Part shown: positions 26,336 through 34,953 of the stretch, one piece after another
Numbering within the stretch: the stretch's first letter is position 1
Layout of the letters: each line of letters begins with the position of its first letter
Source of the DNA: Ancylobacter pratisalsi
Lineage (GTDB): Bacteria > Pseudomonadota > Alphaproteobacteria > Rhizobiales > Xanthobacteraceae
Assembly (NCBI RefSeq): GCF_010669125.1
Contig: NZ_CP048630.1
Coordinates: 2,554,001 to 2,618,000, forward strand
Reading direction: 5' to 3'
Length of the DNA stretch: 64,000 bases
Notes under the pieces: generated by a model
Seen by the model: only the letters and a program-made list of their open reading frames with translations
What the model was told of the DNA's origin: nothing
Database searches by the model: none
Position numbers and translations under genes: made by a program

Positions 26336-27379
26336 TCAATAATCGGCGCCGACCGCATCAAGGACGGCGGCGGCGGTCACTTCGTCGGTGATGAAGACGG
26401 TGGGACGCAGCATGTGGAGCCCGGCGATGACCGCCTCCGTCTTGCCCGGCCCGCCGGAGGTGAGGATGCGCTCGGGCGTTGCCTGCAACGTCTCGATCGG
26501 GATCGACATGACCCGCTTGTTGACCGGGTGATCGACCGGCCGGCCCTCGATGTCGATGAAATTGTAGATGACGTCGCCCACCGCGCCGGCGGCGATGAGC
26601 GAGGCCCAGTCGGCCTGCGAGAAGAAGCCGAAGCGCAGCGAGGTGCTGTCGCTCTCCATCTCGCCGACGCTGAGCACGACGGCGTCCATTTCGCGGGCGA
26701 GCGAGTACACCGTGCCGAGCCCGCAGCGCTCGATCAGCGCGCGCTTGGTTTCCACGCTGTCGACGATGGCCGGGGCGGCGATGAGATGGCAGTCGGCCTG
26801 GAACAGGCGCGAGAGCTGCCAGGCGAATTCCGAGGGGTTGTACTGCTTGGCCTTGGTGATGCCGCCCAGAAGCGAGATCACCGAGAGGTTGGCGACCGAC
26901 TTCTCGTCGATGAAGCCGAGCGCCCGCATCAGGGTGCGACCCCAGCCGAAGCCGATCTTCATGTCCGGGCGGATGAAATCGGAGATGAACTGGCCGGTGA
27001 CGGCGCCGATGGCGCTGGTCGGGTCGGCCAGGGGGCCCGAGAGCGGGGCGACGACCGCCTCGCGCAGGCCGAACGCCTTCTGCAGGCCCATTTCCAGCCG
27101 GGGCAGCTCGGCGATCTCGCGCGAGAGCGAGATCTTGACTTCATTGAGCTGGCGGGCGTCGGCGAGCAGCCGCACCACGGTGACGCGGCCAATGTCCAGC
27201 GCCTCGGCGATGGCGCTCTGGGTCATGCCCTCGACATAGTACATCCACGCCGCGCGCAGCCGCAGCCGGGCCGACCGCCGCCCTGTGACGCTGAGTTCGC
27301 CATGAAGGGGGCCGGCCACGGGATCGGCGGATGCCGGCGTGACGAGAGCATCTGGCTTGGGCGTGGCTCCCCCCGACAT
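26336..27379 (-). CDS. SorC/DeoR-type sugar-binding transcriptional regulator
   Basis: 347 residues. An N-terminal helix-turn-helix (about 42-75, YYVEGMTQSAIAEALDIGRVTV) precedes a SorC sugar-phosphate-binding domain with GFGWGRTL, ISLLGG and the C-terminal LTSGGPGKTEAVIAGL. Such regulators bind phosphorylated sugars or polyols. It precedes the SAF-domain dehydrogenase by 108 nt on the same strand and probably controls it. The first 30 residues are low-complexity, so an internal start is possible. Confidence 0.88.
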   Translation of the reverse strand: MSGGATPKPDALVTPASADPVAGPLHGELSVTGRRSARLRLRAAWMYYVEGMTQSAIAEALDIGRVTVVRLLADARQLNEVKISLSREIAELPRLEMGLQKAFGLREAVVAPLSGPLADPTSAIGAVTGQFISDFIRPDMKIGFGWGRTLMRALGFIDEKSVANLSVISLLGGITKAKQYNPSEFAWQLSRLFQADCHLIAAPAIVDSVETKRALIERCGLGTVYSLAREMDAVVLSVGEMESDSTSLRFGFFSQADWASLIAAGAVGDVIYNFIDIEGRPVDHPVNKRVMSIPIETLQATPERILTSGGPGKTEAVIAGLHMLRPTVFITDEVTAAAVLDAVGADY

Positions 27380-27568
27380 CGGCTCTCATTCCCCAAAAAG
27401 ATGCATGCGCGATGCTATAGAGGAGCCGGCGTGCTTGTTCAAATCGCCCGCGAGGCTCCACGGCCCGCTGTCTTACGCAAAAACCCGCTTGTTGTCGTAT
27501 CGTGCGCGAGGCACTTTGCCAGAACTTAAAGACGGCAGGTCGCCGTCGGTCGCGCCGACAAGGTCATC

Positions 27569-28015
27569 ATGTCCACCGACGATACGCTCACGCTCGACGA
27601 TTTCCTGTGCTTCGCGGTCTATTCGGCCAACCACGCCTTCAATCGCGTGTACCGGCCGATGCTGGACCGGATCGGCCTCACCTACCCGCAATATGTGGTG
27701 ATGGTGACGCTGTGGGGCGAGGACGGGATGACGGTCGGGCAGGTCGGCGAGAAGGTGCTGCTGGAGACCAACACGCTGACCCCGCTGCTGAAGCGGCTGG
27801 AGGCGGCCGGGCTGGTGCGGCGGGTGCGCGATACCGGTGATGAGCGACAGGTGCGTATCTTCCTGACCGATCAGGGCCAGGAGCTGCGCCGGGCGGCGCT
27901 GGAGATTCCCGGCGAGATCGGCAGCTGCCTGGAGCGCGACATGTCCGAGATCACGGCGCTGGCCAGCCAGCTCATCGCCGTGCGCGATACCCTGCTCGCC
28001 CGCCTCAAGCCGTGA
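27569..28015 (+). CDS. MarR/OhrR-family regulator
   Basis: 148 residues, winged helix MarR fold. The N-terminal part LCFAVYSANHAFNRVYRPML followed by TYPQYVVMVTLW matches OhrR, with the peroxide-sensing Cys14 present. OhrR represses the organic hydroperoxide reductase gene ohr, but no ohr lies here. Its neighbours are a LysR regulator (tail to tail, stops overlapping by 11 nt) and a dioxygenase/esterase pair. It may therefore sense quinones or hydroperoxides. Confidence 0.88.
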   Translation: MSTDDTLTLDDFLCFAVYSANHAFNRVYRPMLDRIGLTYPQYVVMVTLWGEDGMTVGQVGEKVLLETNTLTPLLKRLEAAGLVRRVRDTGDERQVRIFLTDQGQELRRAALEIPGEIGSCLERDMSEITALASQLIAVRDTLLARLKP

Positions 28016-28970
28016 CGTCGGTGGCAGGACCGTCAACGGGCGGGACGCGCGACTGATGCCCGGCCCCGCCCTCCATGAAGCGGCGGTGGCGGGCGATTTC
28101 GGTGGCAAGAAAATCGAGAAAGGCGCGCACGCGCGGCGAGTGGCGCAGGTCCGGGTGGGTGAGAAGCCACAGATCGGCGGCATAGTCTTCATCGGGCGGG
28201 CCGATACGCACCAGCGTCGGGCGTGCATCGCCGATGAGGCAGGGTATGTGCCCGATCCCGATGCCCGCCTCCACCGCCTCGGCGAGGCCGAGCACGCTGT
28301 TGATCTTGTAGGCCACGCGCTCGGGCGCGACGTGCTCCTGGACGAACTTGACCGCCTTGAGCGCCCCCAGACTGTCCCCCAGCGAGACCCAGTTGGCGGT
28401 GTCGAGCTGCTCCTGTGTCACCGCGTTCGGCTCGGGATAGTCCTGCGACCGCCCGTACAGCGCCCAGGCGATGCGGGCCACGCGGCGGCCGACGAGGTTC
28501 TCCGGCGGATGATCGGTGGCGCGGATGGCGACGTCCGCGTCGCGTTTCGACAGGTTCAGCGCCTGGTTGGAGAGCACGATGTCGAGCCGCACCTCCGGAT
28601 AGCGTTGACGGAAGCTGGCCAGGATCGGCACCAGAAAGTCGATGAGCAGGGAATCGGGCACCGTCACCCGCAATTCGCCCGAGGGAGCGGGCTCGCGGCC
28701 GGCCAGCTTGCGGCCCACCGCCGTGATCTCCTCGTCGAGCCGGTTGGCGAGCGCGACCATCTCCTCGCCCGCCGGGGTGAGCGCGTAGCCGGTGCGGTGG
28801 CGCTCGAACAGGACCGAGCCGAGGTTCTCCTCGATCTGCTTGAGGCGGCGGAACACGGTGGAATGATTGACGCCGATCTGCGCGGCGGCGGCGGGCAGGC
28901 CCTTGGCATCGGCCACCGCCTTGATCAGGCGGAAGTCGTCCCAGGCGAGGTTCTTGAACGGCTCGGCCAC
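28005..28970 (-). CDS. LysR-family transcriptional regulator
   Basis: 321 residues. N-terminal HTH (about 8-65: FRLIKAVADAKGLPAAAAQIGVNHSTVFRRL) and a periplasmic-binding-protein-like effector domain. The GTG start at 28970 is preceded by AGGAGAA; longer frames upstream lack homology. It is divergent from the ring-cleavage dioxygenase gene, with two 14-bp direct repeats between them, so it likely regulates that gene. Convergent and overlapping with the OhrR-type gene. Confidence 0.9.
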   Translation of the reverse strand: MAEPFKNLAWDDFRLIKAVADAKGLPAAAAQIGVNHSTVFRRLKQIEENLGSVLFERHRTGYALTPAGEEMVALANRLDEEITAVGRKLAGREPAPSGELRVTVPDSLLIDFLVPILASFRQRYPEVRLDIVLSNQALNLSKRDADVAIRATDHPPENLVGRRVARIAWALYGRSQDYPEPNAVTQEQLDTANWVSLGDSLGALKAVKFVQEHVAPERVAYKINSVLGLAEAVEAGIGIGHIPCLIGDARPTLVRIGPPDEDYAADLWLLTHPDLRHSPRVRAFLDFLATEIARHRRFMEGGAGHQSRVPPVDGPATDVTA

Positions 28971-29057
28971 GATGCTTCTCCTGGATGGCGGGCAACTATC
29001 GGCAATAACTGATGAATTTCGATCGTCTCCGGCCGCGGACCATAGCAGCAGGAATGA

Positions 29058-29101
29058 CATTGCGTCAATGCAATTGATCGGGTCTGGCATTGCGTCGATG
29101 C
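29058..29101. promoter_or_regulatory. Two 14-bp direct repeats, probable LysR binding region
   Basis: CATTGCGTCAATGC (29058-29071) and CATTGCGTCGATGC (29088-29101) are spaced 30 bp, about three helix turns, within the 218-nt gap between the divergent LysR and dioxygenase genes. The first copy also contains the inverted pair ATTGC...GCAAT, the usual LysR operator style. Confidence 0.6.
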
Positions 29102-29188
29102 CGGGTTATCTTCTCCTCACAACGAGCGCGGACGTCGCGCTCATCGATCAGGGCGAGCACCGGACGGGGCTCGCAGGAGGGTTTGACC

Positions 29189-30121
29189 ATGAACCGCAAT
29201 GGCATCCATCATGTGACCGCGATCGCTGGCAATGCGCGCCGCAACGTCGAGTTCTACACCCGCACGCTGGGCCTGCGCCTTGTCAAGAAGACCGTCAACT
29301 TCGACGATCCCGGCACCTATCACTTCTACTATGGCGACGAGGCCGGCGCGCCCGGCACCATCCTCACCTTCTTTCCCTGGGACCATGTCGCGCCGGGCCG
29401 GCTGGGCATCGGCGAGACGCAGGAGACTGCGTTCCGGGTGCCGGAAGGCTCGATCGGGTACTGGACCCAGCGCTTCATCGAGAAGGGCGTGGCCTACCAG
29501 CCGATCGTGCGCCGCTTCGGCGAGACCGTGCTCTCCTTCACCGACCCCCACGGCATGCGCCTCGCGCTTGTCGGCGTGGCCGGCATCGCCAATGAGCCGG
29601 CGTGGATCGGCACGGATGTGCCGGCCGAGCATGCCATTCGCGGCTTTCACAGCGTGAACCTGCTGCTGGCCGAAGCCGCGCCCACCGGCGCCATCCTCAC
29701 CGACGTGTTCGGGTTCACCGAGATCGGCCGCGAGGGATCGCTGGTGCGCTTCAAGGCGGAGGGCACGGATATCGGCGGCATCGTCGACATCCACGAGGCC
29801 GGCGGCTTCCTGCCGGCGCGCATGGGTGGCGGTTCGGTGCACCACATCGCCTTCCGCGCCGCGGATGACGCCGCCGAGTTCGCGATGGTGAAGAAGCTGA
29901 ACGAGAACCACGGCATCCACACCACGGAACAGAAGGACCGGAACTACTTCCGCTCCATCTACTTCCGCGAGCCCGGCCATGTGCTGTTCGAAATCGCGAC
30001 CGATACCCCCGGCTTCGCGGCGGACGAGCCGCTGGCCAAGCTCGGCGAAGCGCTGAAGCTGCCGGACTTCCTGGAAAGCAGCCGCAGCCGCATCGAAGCC
30101 GTGCTCCCGGAAATCGCGTGA
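29189..30121 (+). CDS. Ring-cleavage-type VOC dioxygenase (MhqO/LinE-like)
   Basis: 310 residues, two VOC modules. Metal ligand candidates are seen in GIHHVTAI (module 1), SVHHIAFR (module 2) and VLFEIATD near the C-terminus. The family includes hydroquinone/catechol ring-cleaving dioxygenases such as Bacillus MhqO and MhqE. AGGAGG lies 9 nt before the ATG. It is followed within 75 nt by a carboxylesterase gene, the pairing found in quinone-resistance operons. Substrate inferred only from context. Confidence 0.87.
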   Translation: MNRNGIHHVTAIAGNARRNVEFYTRTLGLRLVKKTVNFDDPGTYHFYYGDEAGAPGTILTFFPWDHVAPGRLGIGETQETAFRVPEGSIGYWTQRFIEKGVAYQPIVRRFGETVLSFTDPHGMRLALVGVAGIANEPAWIGTDVPAEHAIRGFHSVNLLLAEAAPTGAILTDVFGFTEIGREGSLVRFKAEGTDIGGIVDIHEAGGFLPARMGGGSVHHIAFRAADDAAEFAMVKKLNENHGIHTTEQKDRNYFRSIYFREPGHVLFEIATDTPGFAADEPLAKLGEALKLPDFLESSRSRIEAVLPEIA

Positions 30122-30194
30122 CCCGAACAGCGTGACCCGACCCCCGGCGCCGTCCACTACGGGCGGCGCCACCCCCCCTTCATACGAGGAGGCC

Positions 30195-30833
30195 ATGATG
30201 AGCAACCCTGCTCCGCTTTCCTTCGTGCATCGCTATGAGCCGGCCGCCCAGGCCGGGGCTCCCCCGCTGCTCATGCTCCACGGCACTGGCGGCGACGAGA
30301 ACGATCTTCTCGGGCTTGGCCGCATGATCTCGTCCGGTTCGGCGCTGATCTCCCCGCGCGGCAAGGTGTTGGAGGGCGGCATGCCGCGCTTCTTCCGCCG
30401 CCTCAGCGAGGGCGTGTTCGACGAGGACGACGTGCGGGCGCGGGCCGCTGAACTGGCGGCCTTCGTCACCGAGGCGCGCGAGGCCTATGGTCTCGCGGCT
30501 CCGGTCGCGGTCGGCTTCTCCAACGGTGCCAACATCGCCGCCGCGACGCTGCTGTTGCAGCCGGGCGTGCTGGCCGGCGCAGTTCTCCTGCGGGCCATGG
30601 TGCCGCTGGCCGATCCCCCGCCTGCCGAACTCGGGGGCGTGCCGGTGCTGCTGCTCTCCGGGGCGATGGATCCCATTGTGCCGGTGTCCAATGCCGAGCG
30701 CCTCGCCGGGCAACTGCGCGCGGCGGGAGCGAGCCTCGACCATCAGGTGCTGCCGGCCGGCCACGGCCTGTCGCAGGCGGATGTGAACCTCGCCCGGCAG
30801 TGGATCGCAGGACCCGCCCGCGCGGCGGCCTGA
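30195..30833 (+). CDS. Alpha/beta hydrolase, phospholipase/carboxylesterase family (MhqD-like)
   Basis: About 212 residues. LHGTGGDENDL oxyanion region, the nucleophile elbow GFSNGANIAA, acid in SGAMDPIVPV, and His in LPAGHGLSQAD. This is the small carboxylesterase family of MhqD. Two tandem ATGs follow GAGGAGG; the second (30198) has the more natural spacing. Probably co-transcribed with the preceding dioxygenase. Confidence 0.9.
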   Translation: MMSNPAPLSFVHRYEPAAQAGAPPLLMLHGTGGDENDLLGLGRMISSGSALISPRGKVLEGGMPRFFRRLSEGVFDEDDVRARAAELAAFVTEAREAYGLAAPVAVGFSNGANIAAATLLLQPGVLAGAVLLRAMVPLADPPPAELGGVPVLLLSGAMDPIVPVSNAERLAGQLRAAGASLDHQVLPAGHGLSQADVNLARQWIAGPARAAA

Positions 30834-30926
30834 ACCTTTGTCGGGAACCCACAGCCCCCGGCCGCATTGCCGCCACGGCGCGACTGCATCAGTATCGCGC
30901 CGTGATGGCGGGCAGTGGAGGCTGAC

Positions 30927-31829
30927 ATGCGGTGGGACGATTTCCGGCGGAGCGACAACGTCGAAGACCGCCGCGGCAGCGGCGGCTTCGGCGGCTCCGG
31001 TGGCCGTATTCCGGGAGGGCGTGGCGGCCTCGGCATTGGCGGCCTGATCGTGATCGGCCTGATCGCCTGGGCCACCGGCATCAACCCGGCGGTGCTGATC
31101 GGCGGCGCCGAGATCCTGATGGGCGGCAAGGACAGCGGCTACAGCCAGCAGCAACAGCCGGCCCCGGCAGGGAAGCAGGCCGCGCCCAATGACCAGATCG
31201 GCCAGTTCGCCGCCGTGGTGCTGGCCCAGACCGAGGATGTGTGGACCGACATCTTCAAGGCGCAGGGCGCCACCTACCAGGACCCCGGCATGGTGCTGTT
31301 CTCCGGCGCCACGCGCTCGGCCTGCGGCACCGCGCAGTCGGCCATGGGGCCGTTCTATTGCCCGCTGGACGAGAAGGTCTATCTCGACACCTCGTTCTTC
31401 CAGGAGATGAAGCAGCGCTTCAAGGCGCCGGGCGACTTCGCCGCCGCCTATGTCATCGCCCATGAGGTCGGGCACCATGTCGAGAACCAGATCGGCCTGC
31501 TCGCCAAGGTGCAGGCCGAGCAGCGCCGCGTGTCGCGCTCGGAAGCCAACGCGCTCTCCGTGCGCGTTGAACTGATGGCCGACTGTCTCGCCGGGGTGTG
31601 GGCGCACCATGCCGACGCGCAGTGGCAGATTCTGGAGAAGGGCGATGTCGAGGAAGCGCTGAACGCGGCCTCGGCGATCGGCGACGACACGCTGCAGAAG
31701 CAGTCGCAGGGCTATGTGGTGCGCGACAGCTTCACCCACGGCTCGTCCGCGCAGCGGGTGAAGTGGTTCCGCACCGGCCTCGACAGCGGTTCCATGAACA
31801 AGTGCAACACCTTCCAGGGCAGCATCTGA
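30927..31829 (+). CDS. YpfJ-family neutral zinc metallopeptidase
   Basis: 300 residues. N-terminal Gly/Arg-rich segment, one TM helix (about 38-58, GGLIVIGLIAWATGINPAVL), and a peptidase domain with the HExxH site in VIAHEVGHHVENQ. The family (KPN_02809/YpfJ) is widespread and functionally poorly described. ATG 30927 has GGAGG just upstream; a GTG 12 nt earlier is an alternative. moaB follows after 3 nt. Confidence 0.92.
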   Translation: MRWDDFRRSDNVEDRRGSGGFGGSGGRIPGGRGGLGIGGLIVIGLIAWATGINPAVLIGGAEILMGGKDSGYSQQQQPAPAGKQAAPNDQIGQFAAVVLAQTEDVWTDIFKAQGATYQDPGMVLFSGATRSACGTAQSAMGPFYCPLDEKVYLDTSFFQEMKQRFKAPGDFAAAYVIAHEVGHHVENQIGLLAKVQAEQRRVSRSEANALSVRVELMADCLAGVWAHHADAQWQILEKGDVEEALNAASAIGDDTLQKQSQGYVVRDSFTHGSSAQRVKWFRTGLDSGSMNKCNTFQGSI

Positions 31830-31832
31830 ACC

Positions 31833-32393
31833 ATGACCGCCACCCACGCCGACAAACCCTTCGTGCCGCTGTCGATCGCCGTGCTCACGATTTCCGACAC
31901 GCGCCGTCTTGAGGACGACCGCTCCGGCAACACGCTGGCGGAACGAATCGAGGGCGCCGGCCATCGCCTTGCAGCGCGCGCCCTCGTGCCCGACGATATC
32001 GAGACCATCCGTGCCAGGGTCGCCGGCTGGATCGCGGATGCGGGGATCGATGTGGTGATCACCACCGGTGGCACCGGATTCACCGGACGCGACGTCACGC
32101 CCGAGGCCGTCGAGCCGCTGTTCGAGAAGCGGATGGAAGGCTTTTCAACCGTGTTCCATATGGTGTCGTTCCAGAAGATCGGCACCTCCACCCTGCAAAG
32201 CCGGGCGACGGCGGGGGTCGCCAACTCCACCTATGTGTTCTGCCTGCCGGGCTCGCCGGGGGCCTGCCGTGACGGCTGGGACGAGATCCTCGTCCACCAG
32301 CTCGATATCCGCCACCGGCCGTGCAATTTCGTCGAGATCCTGCCGCGGCTGGATGAGCACCTCAAGCGCGGCAAGCTGCGCGCGCCGGCCTGA
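31833..32393 (+). CDS. moaB: Molybdenum cofactor biosynthesis protein MoaB
   Basis: 186 residues, MogA/MoaB family that adenylylates molybdopterin ahead of metal insertion. Motifs: LTISDTR, ITTGGTGFTGRDVTPE and CLPGSPGACRDGWDEIL. It follows the YpfJ gene by 3 nt, so they are probably co-transcribed although the functions look unrelated. Confidence 0.94.
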   Translation: MTATHADKPFVPLSIAVLTISDTRRLEDDRSGNTLAERIEGAGHRLAARALVPDDIETIRARVAGWIADAGIDVVITTGGTGFTGRDVTPEAVEPLFEKRMEGFSTVFHMVSFQKIGTSTLQSRATAGVANSTYVFCLPGSPGACRDGWDEILVHQLDIRHRPCNFVEILPRLDEHLKRGKLRAPA

Positions 32394-32411
32394 GCGGCGG
32401 GTCGGAAAGCC

Positions 32412-32996
32412 TCAGCGGGCCGGCAGCAGCATCTGCGAGCGAAGCAGCACCAGACGGGCGCGGCCCACCCGCGCGATCAGGCGGCGCTGGGCCTGCGCGC
32501 CGGGCTCGTGACCGCCCAGCGCCTCATAGAAGCGGCGATGAATCAGCAGCCCCTGTTCCGGTCGGGGACGGCCGGTAAGCGCGTGGCGGGCGACGGCGAT
32601 CGCCTCCTTCAGGCGCGGGGCCACGCCGAAACCATCCAGCGCAAGGCGGAAAGTGGCCGCGCGCCGGTCGACGGTGCCGGTGCGCTCGGCCTGGTCGGTG
32701 AAGCCGCGGACCTCGCGCGCCCAGCCTTCCTGCAGAATTCCGTCCGGCTCCAGGAACAGGATCCACGGCGCCCGCGCCGCGCCCGCGCCCTGCCGCCGTC
32801 GCGCGCCGGAGCCGTCCGGTCCATGCAGATATTCACAGCCGGCGGCATCGGCGATCTCGGCGATCTCGGGCGAATCGCCGGTGTCGACCAGCAGCACCTC
32901 GCGCACCACGCCAGCCGCCGCCCCTGGCACCAGAGAGGCGAGAGTGGGGATCAGCAGGCGGTGGGATCCGCTGGTGGGAATGACGACCGAAATCAC
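32412..32996 (-). CDS. Glycosyltransferase family 2-like protein
   Basis: About 194 residues. The N-terminus VISVVIPTSGSHRLL is the nucleotide-sugar binding start of GT2 enzymes and ILFLEPDG resembles the DxD-region strand (the acidic pair is E-P-D). It is short for a GT2 and ends in a basic helix. The start is uncertain: GTG at 32996 fits homology, while ATG at 33071 adds 25 residues. It is divergent from the radical SAM gene, with an SOS box between. Confidence 0.7.
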   Translation of the reverse strand: MISVVIPTSGSHRLLIPTLASLVPGAAAGVVREVLLVDTGDSPEIAEIADAAGCEYLHGPDGSGARRRQGAGAARAPWILFLEPDGILQEGWAREVRGFTDQAERTGTVDRRAATFRLALDGFGVAPRLKEAIAVARHALTGRPRPEQGLLIHRRFYEALGGHEPGAQAQRRLIARVGRARLVLLRSQMLLPAR

Positions 32997-33138
32997 GCTT
33001 GGCTGCAGCTTCCTGGGAGACGGAAAGAGGGCGGACGGCTTGACGGCGAGAACAGCCCGCGCGGCGAACACAAGGCGTTGCCCTGCCTATAACAAGCGCC
33101 CGCGCCCGTGAAGCGGCAGCTGTCATATTTCGCCCAAT

Positions 33139-33153
33139 GTTCTTGATATGTTC
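33139..33153. promoter_or_regulatory. LexA (SOS) box ahead of the radical SAM operon
   Basis: GTTC (33139-33142), seven bases, GTTC (33150-33153): an exact alphaproteobacterial SOS box, 25 nt before the radical SAM start and in the gap shared with the divergent glycosyltransferase. A chance match to eight fixed bases is possible, but the intergenic position upstream of an SplB-like gene supports it. Confidence 0.65.
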
Positions 33154-33178
33154 CGTTCGTCGCGCTAAGAATCCGGGC

Positions 33179-34447
33179 ATGGAACGCCGCACCGAACCCC
33201 GCATCCCGCGAAAGACGCCCCCGATCGCCGCCGCGATGGCGCCGCCGAAGCATCTCGGCCGGCTTGCCGAAGAGCGCCGCGTCCGACGCGCGAAGGAGGA
33301 GGACATCGCCGCTCGCGACGTCTCCACGCTTTCGGAGATGGATGGCCCGCCCGAGGAGGCGGCGCCGGGGATCGATGGGGAGCGCCGGCGCGGGCGCGGA
33401 GCGCTTTCCAACGCGGCGGGGCGCTTCGAGCCGCGCGCGCGTGAAGCCTTCGACGACGGATGGCAGAGCCTGGACGATCTGCCCGCGTTCCGCACCAGCG
33501 TGACGGTGGAGCGGGCGCGCACCATCATCAACCGCAACGAATCGCCCGATGTCGGCTTCGACCGTTCGATCAATCCGTATCGGGGGTGCGAGCATGGATG
33601 CGTCTACTGCTTCGCGCGGCCGACGCATGCCTATCACGGCCTGTCGGCGGGGCTCGACTTCGAGACCCAGCTGTTCGCCAAGGCCGACGCGCCCGAGCTT
33701 CTCGCCAAGGAACTGGCGAGGCCCGGCTACGAGCCGCGCACCATCGCGCTCGGCATCAATACCGATGCCTATCAGCCGATCGAGCGCGAATGGCGGCTGA
33801 CGCGGCGGATTCTGGAAGTGCTGAGCGACTTCGGGCACCCGGTCGGCATCGTCACCAAATCCGCCCTGGTGCTGCGCGATCTCGACATTCTCGCGCCCAT
33901 GGCCGAGCGTGGGCTGGTGAAGGTGGCGCTGTCGGTGACCTCGCTCGACCACAAGCTGGCGCGCCTGATGGAGCCGCGCGCCGCGACGCCGATGCGGCGC
34001 ATCGAGACCATCCGCCAGCTCAGCGCGGCCGGCGTGCCGACCGCCGTGCTGGTGGCGCCGGTGGTTCCGGCCGTGACCGACGCGGAGATGGAGCGCATCC
34101 TCGACGCGGCGGCAGCGGCGGGCGCATCCGAAGCCGGCTATGTGATGCTGCGTGTGCCGCTGGAGATCCGCGACCTGTTCAAGGAATGGCTGCTCGCCCA
34201 CTTTCCGGACCGCTACCGCCATGTGCTCACCTTGCTCAAGGAGCTGCATGGCGGCAAGGAATACGATTCCACCTTCGGCAAACGCATGACCGGGAGTGGC
34301 CCCTATGCCTGGACGCTGGCGCGGCGCTTCGAGATTGCGGTGGAGCGGCTGGGCCTGAACCGCCGCCACACCCGGTTGACGACGCGGGCCTTCACCCGGC
34401 CGCCGCGCACGGGCCAGCAATTGTCGCTTTTCGGAGAGGACGCATGA
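33179..34447 (+). CDS. PA0069-family radical SAM protein (SplB-like)
   Basis: 422 residues. The [4Fe-4S] motif CEHGCVYC (CxxxCxxC) sits near residue 138 in INPYRGCEHGCVYCFARPTH, followed by a radical SAM barrel. PA0069/Rv2578c proteins resemble spore photoproduct lyase in sequence but have no proven reaction. The N-terminal 90 residues are basic and probably disordered. The stop overlaps the ATG of the following VOC gene (ATGA), so the two form an operon with an SOS box in front. Confidence 0.9.
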   Translation: MERRTEPRIPRKTPPIAAAMAPPKHLGRLAEERRVRRAKEEDIAARDVSTLSEMDGPPEEAAPGIDGERRRGRGALSNAAGRFEPRAREAFDDGWQSLDDLPAFRTSVTVERARTIINRNESPDVGFDRSINPYRGCEHGCVYCFARPTHAYHGLSAGLDFETQLFAKADAPELLAKELARPGYEPRTIALGINTDAYQPIEREWRLTRRILEVLSDFGHPVGIVTKSALVLRDLDILAPMAERGLVKVALSVTSLDHKLARLMEPRAATPMRRIETIRQLSAAGVPTAVLVAPVVPAVTDAEMERILDAAAAAGASEAGYVMLRVPLEIRDLFKEWLLAHFPDRYRHVLTLLKELHGGKEYDSTFGKRMTGSGPYAWTLARRFEIAVERLGLNRRHTRLTTRAFTRPPRTGQQLSLFGEDA

Positions 34448-34953
34448 ACATCGCGGTTGAGTGGGAAACCGGCGGCGAGCCCGCGGCGGAACCGGGGAGT
34501 CCCAGGGCCCGGCGGCGGGACATTCCGGCGCTGCATATGTCACTGGTGACACTGGGCGTCTCTGACCTGCCGCGTGCCACGGCGTTTTACGAGGCGCTGG
34601 GGCTTGAGCGGAAGATGCGGGCAGCCGAGGGCGTCGCCTTCTTCATGGCCGGCCCCGTGGCGCTGTCACTCTACCCACGGCACGAACTGGCGGCTGATGC
34701 GGGGGTGATTGATGGGCGTCGCGGCCAGTTTGGCGGGATGGCGCTGGCCTGCAACCGGGTGAGCCGGGCCGAGGTCGACGCGACGCTCATTCGCGCCGTG
34801 GCGGCGGGCGGGCGGGCGCTGCGCCCGGCGCAGGCAACCTTCTGGGGCGGGTATTCAGGCTATGTGGCCGACCCCGATGGCTATCCGTGGGAGATCGCCC
34901 ACAATCCCGGCTTCGCGATCGACGGCGAAGGACGGCTGACACTGCCGGCGTGA
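34444..34953 (+). CDS. VOC-family protein coupled to radical SAM gene
   Basis: 169 residues. A charged 30-residue lead is followed by one VOC domain (LVTLGVSDLPRATAFYEALGLE to GGYSGYVADPDGYPWEIAHNP). This subgroup is often annotated as glyoxalase-like with no known substrate. The 4-nt overlap with the preceding gene means the two are translated together. Confidence 0.87.
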   Translation: MNIAVEWETGGEPAAEPGSPRARRRDIPALHMSLVTLGVSDLPRATAFYEALGLERKMRAAEGVAFFMAGPVALSLYPRHELAADAGVIDGRRGQFGGMALACNRVSRAEVDATLIRAVAAGGRALRPAQATFWGGYSGYVADPDGYPWEIAHNPGFAIDGEGRLTLPA

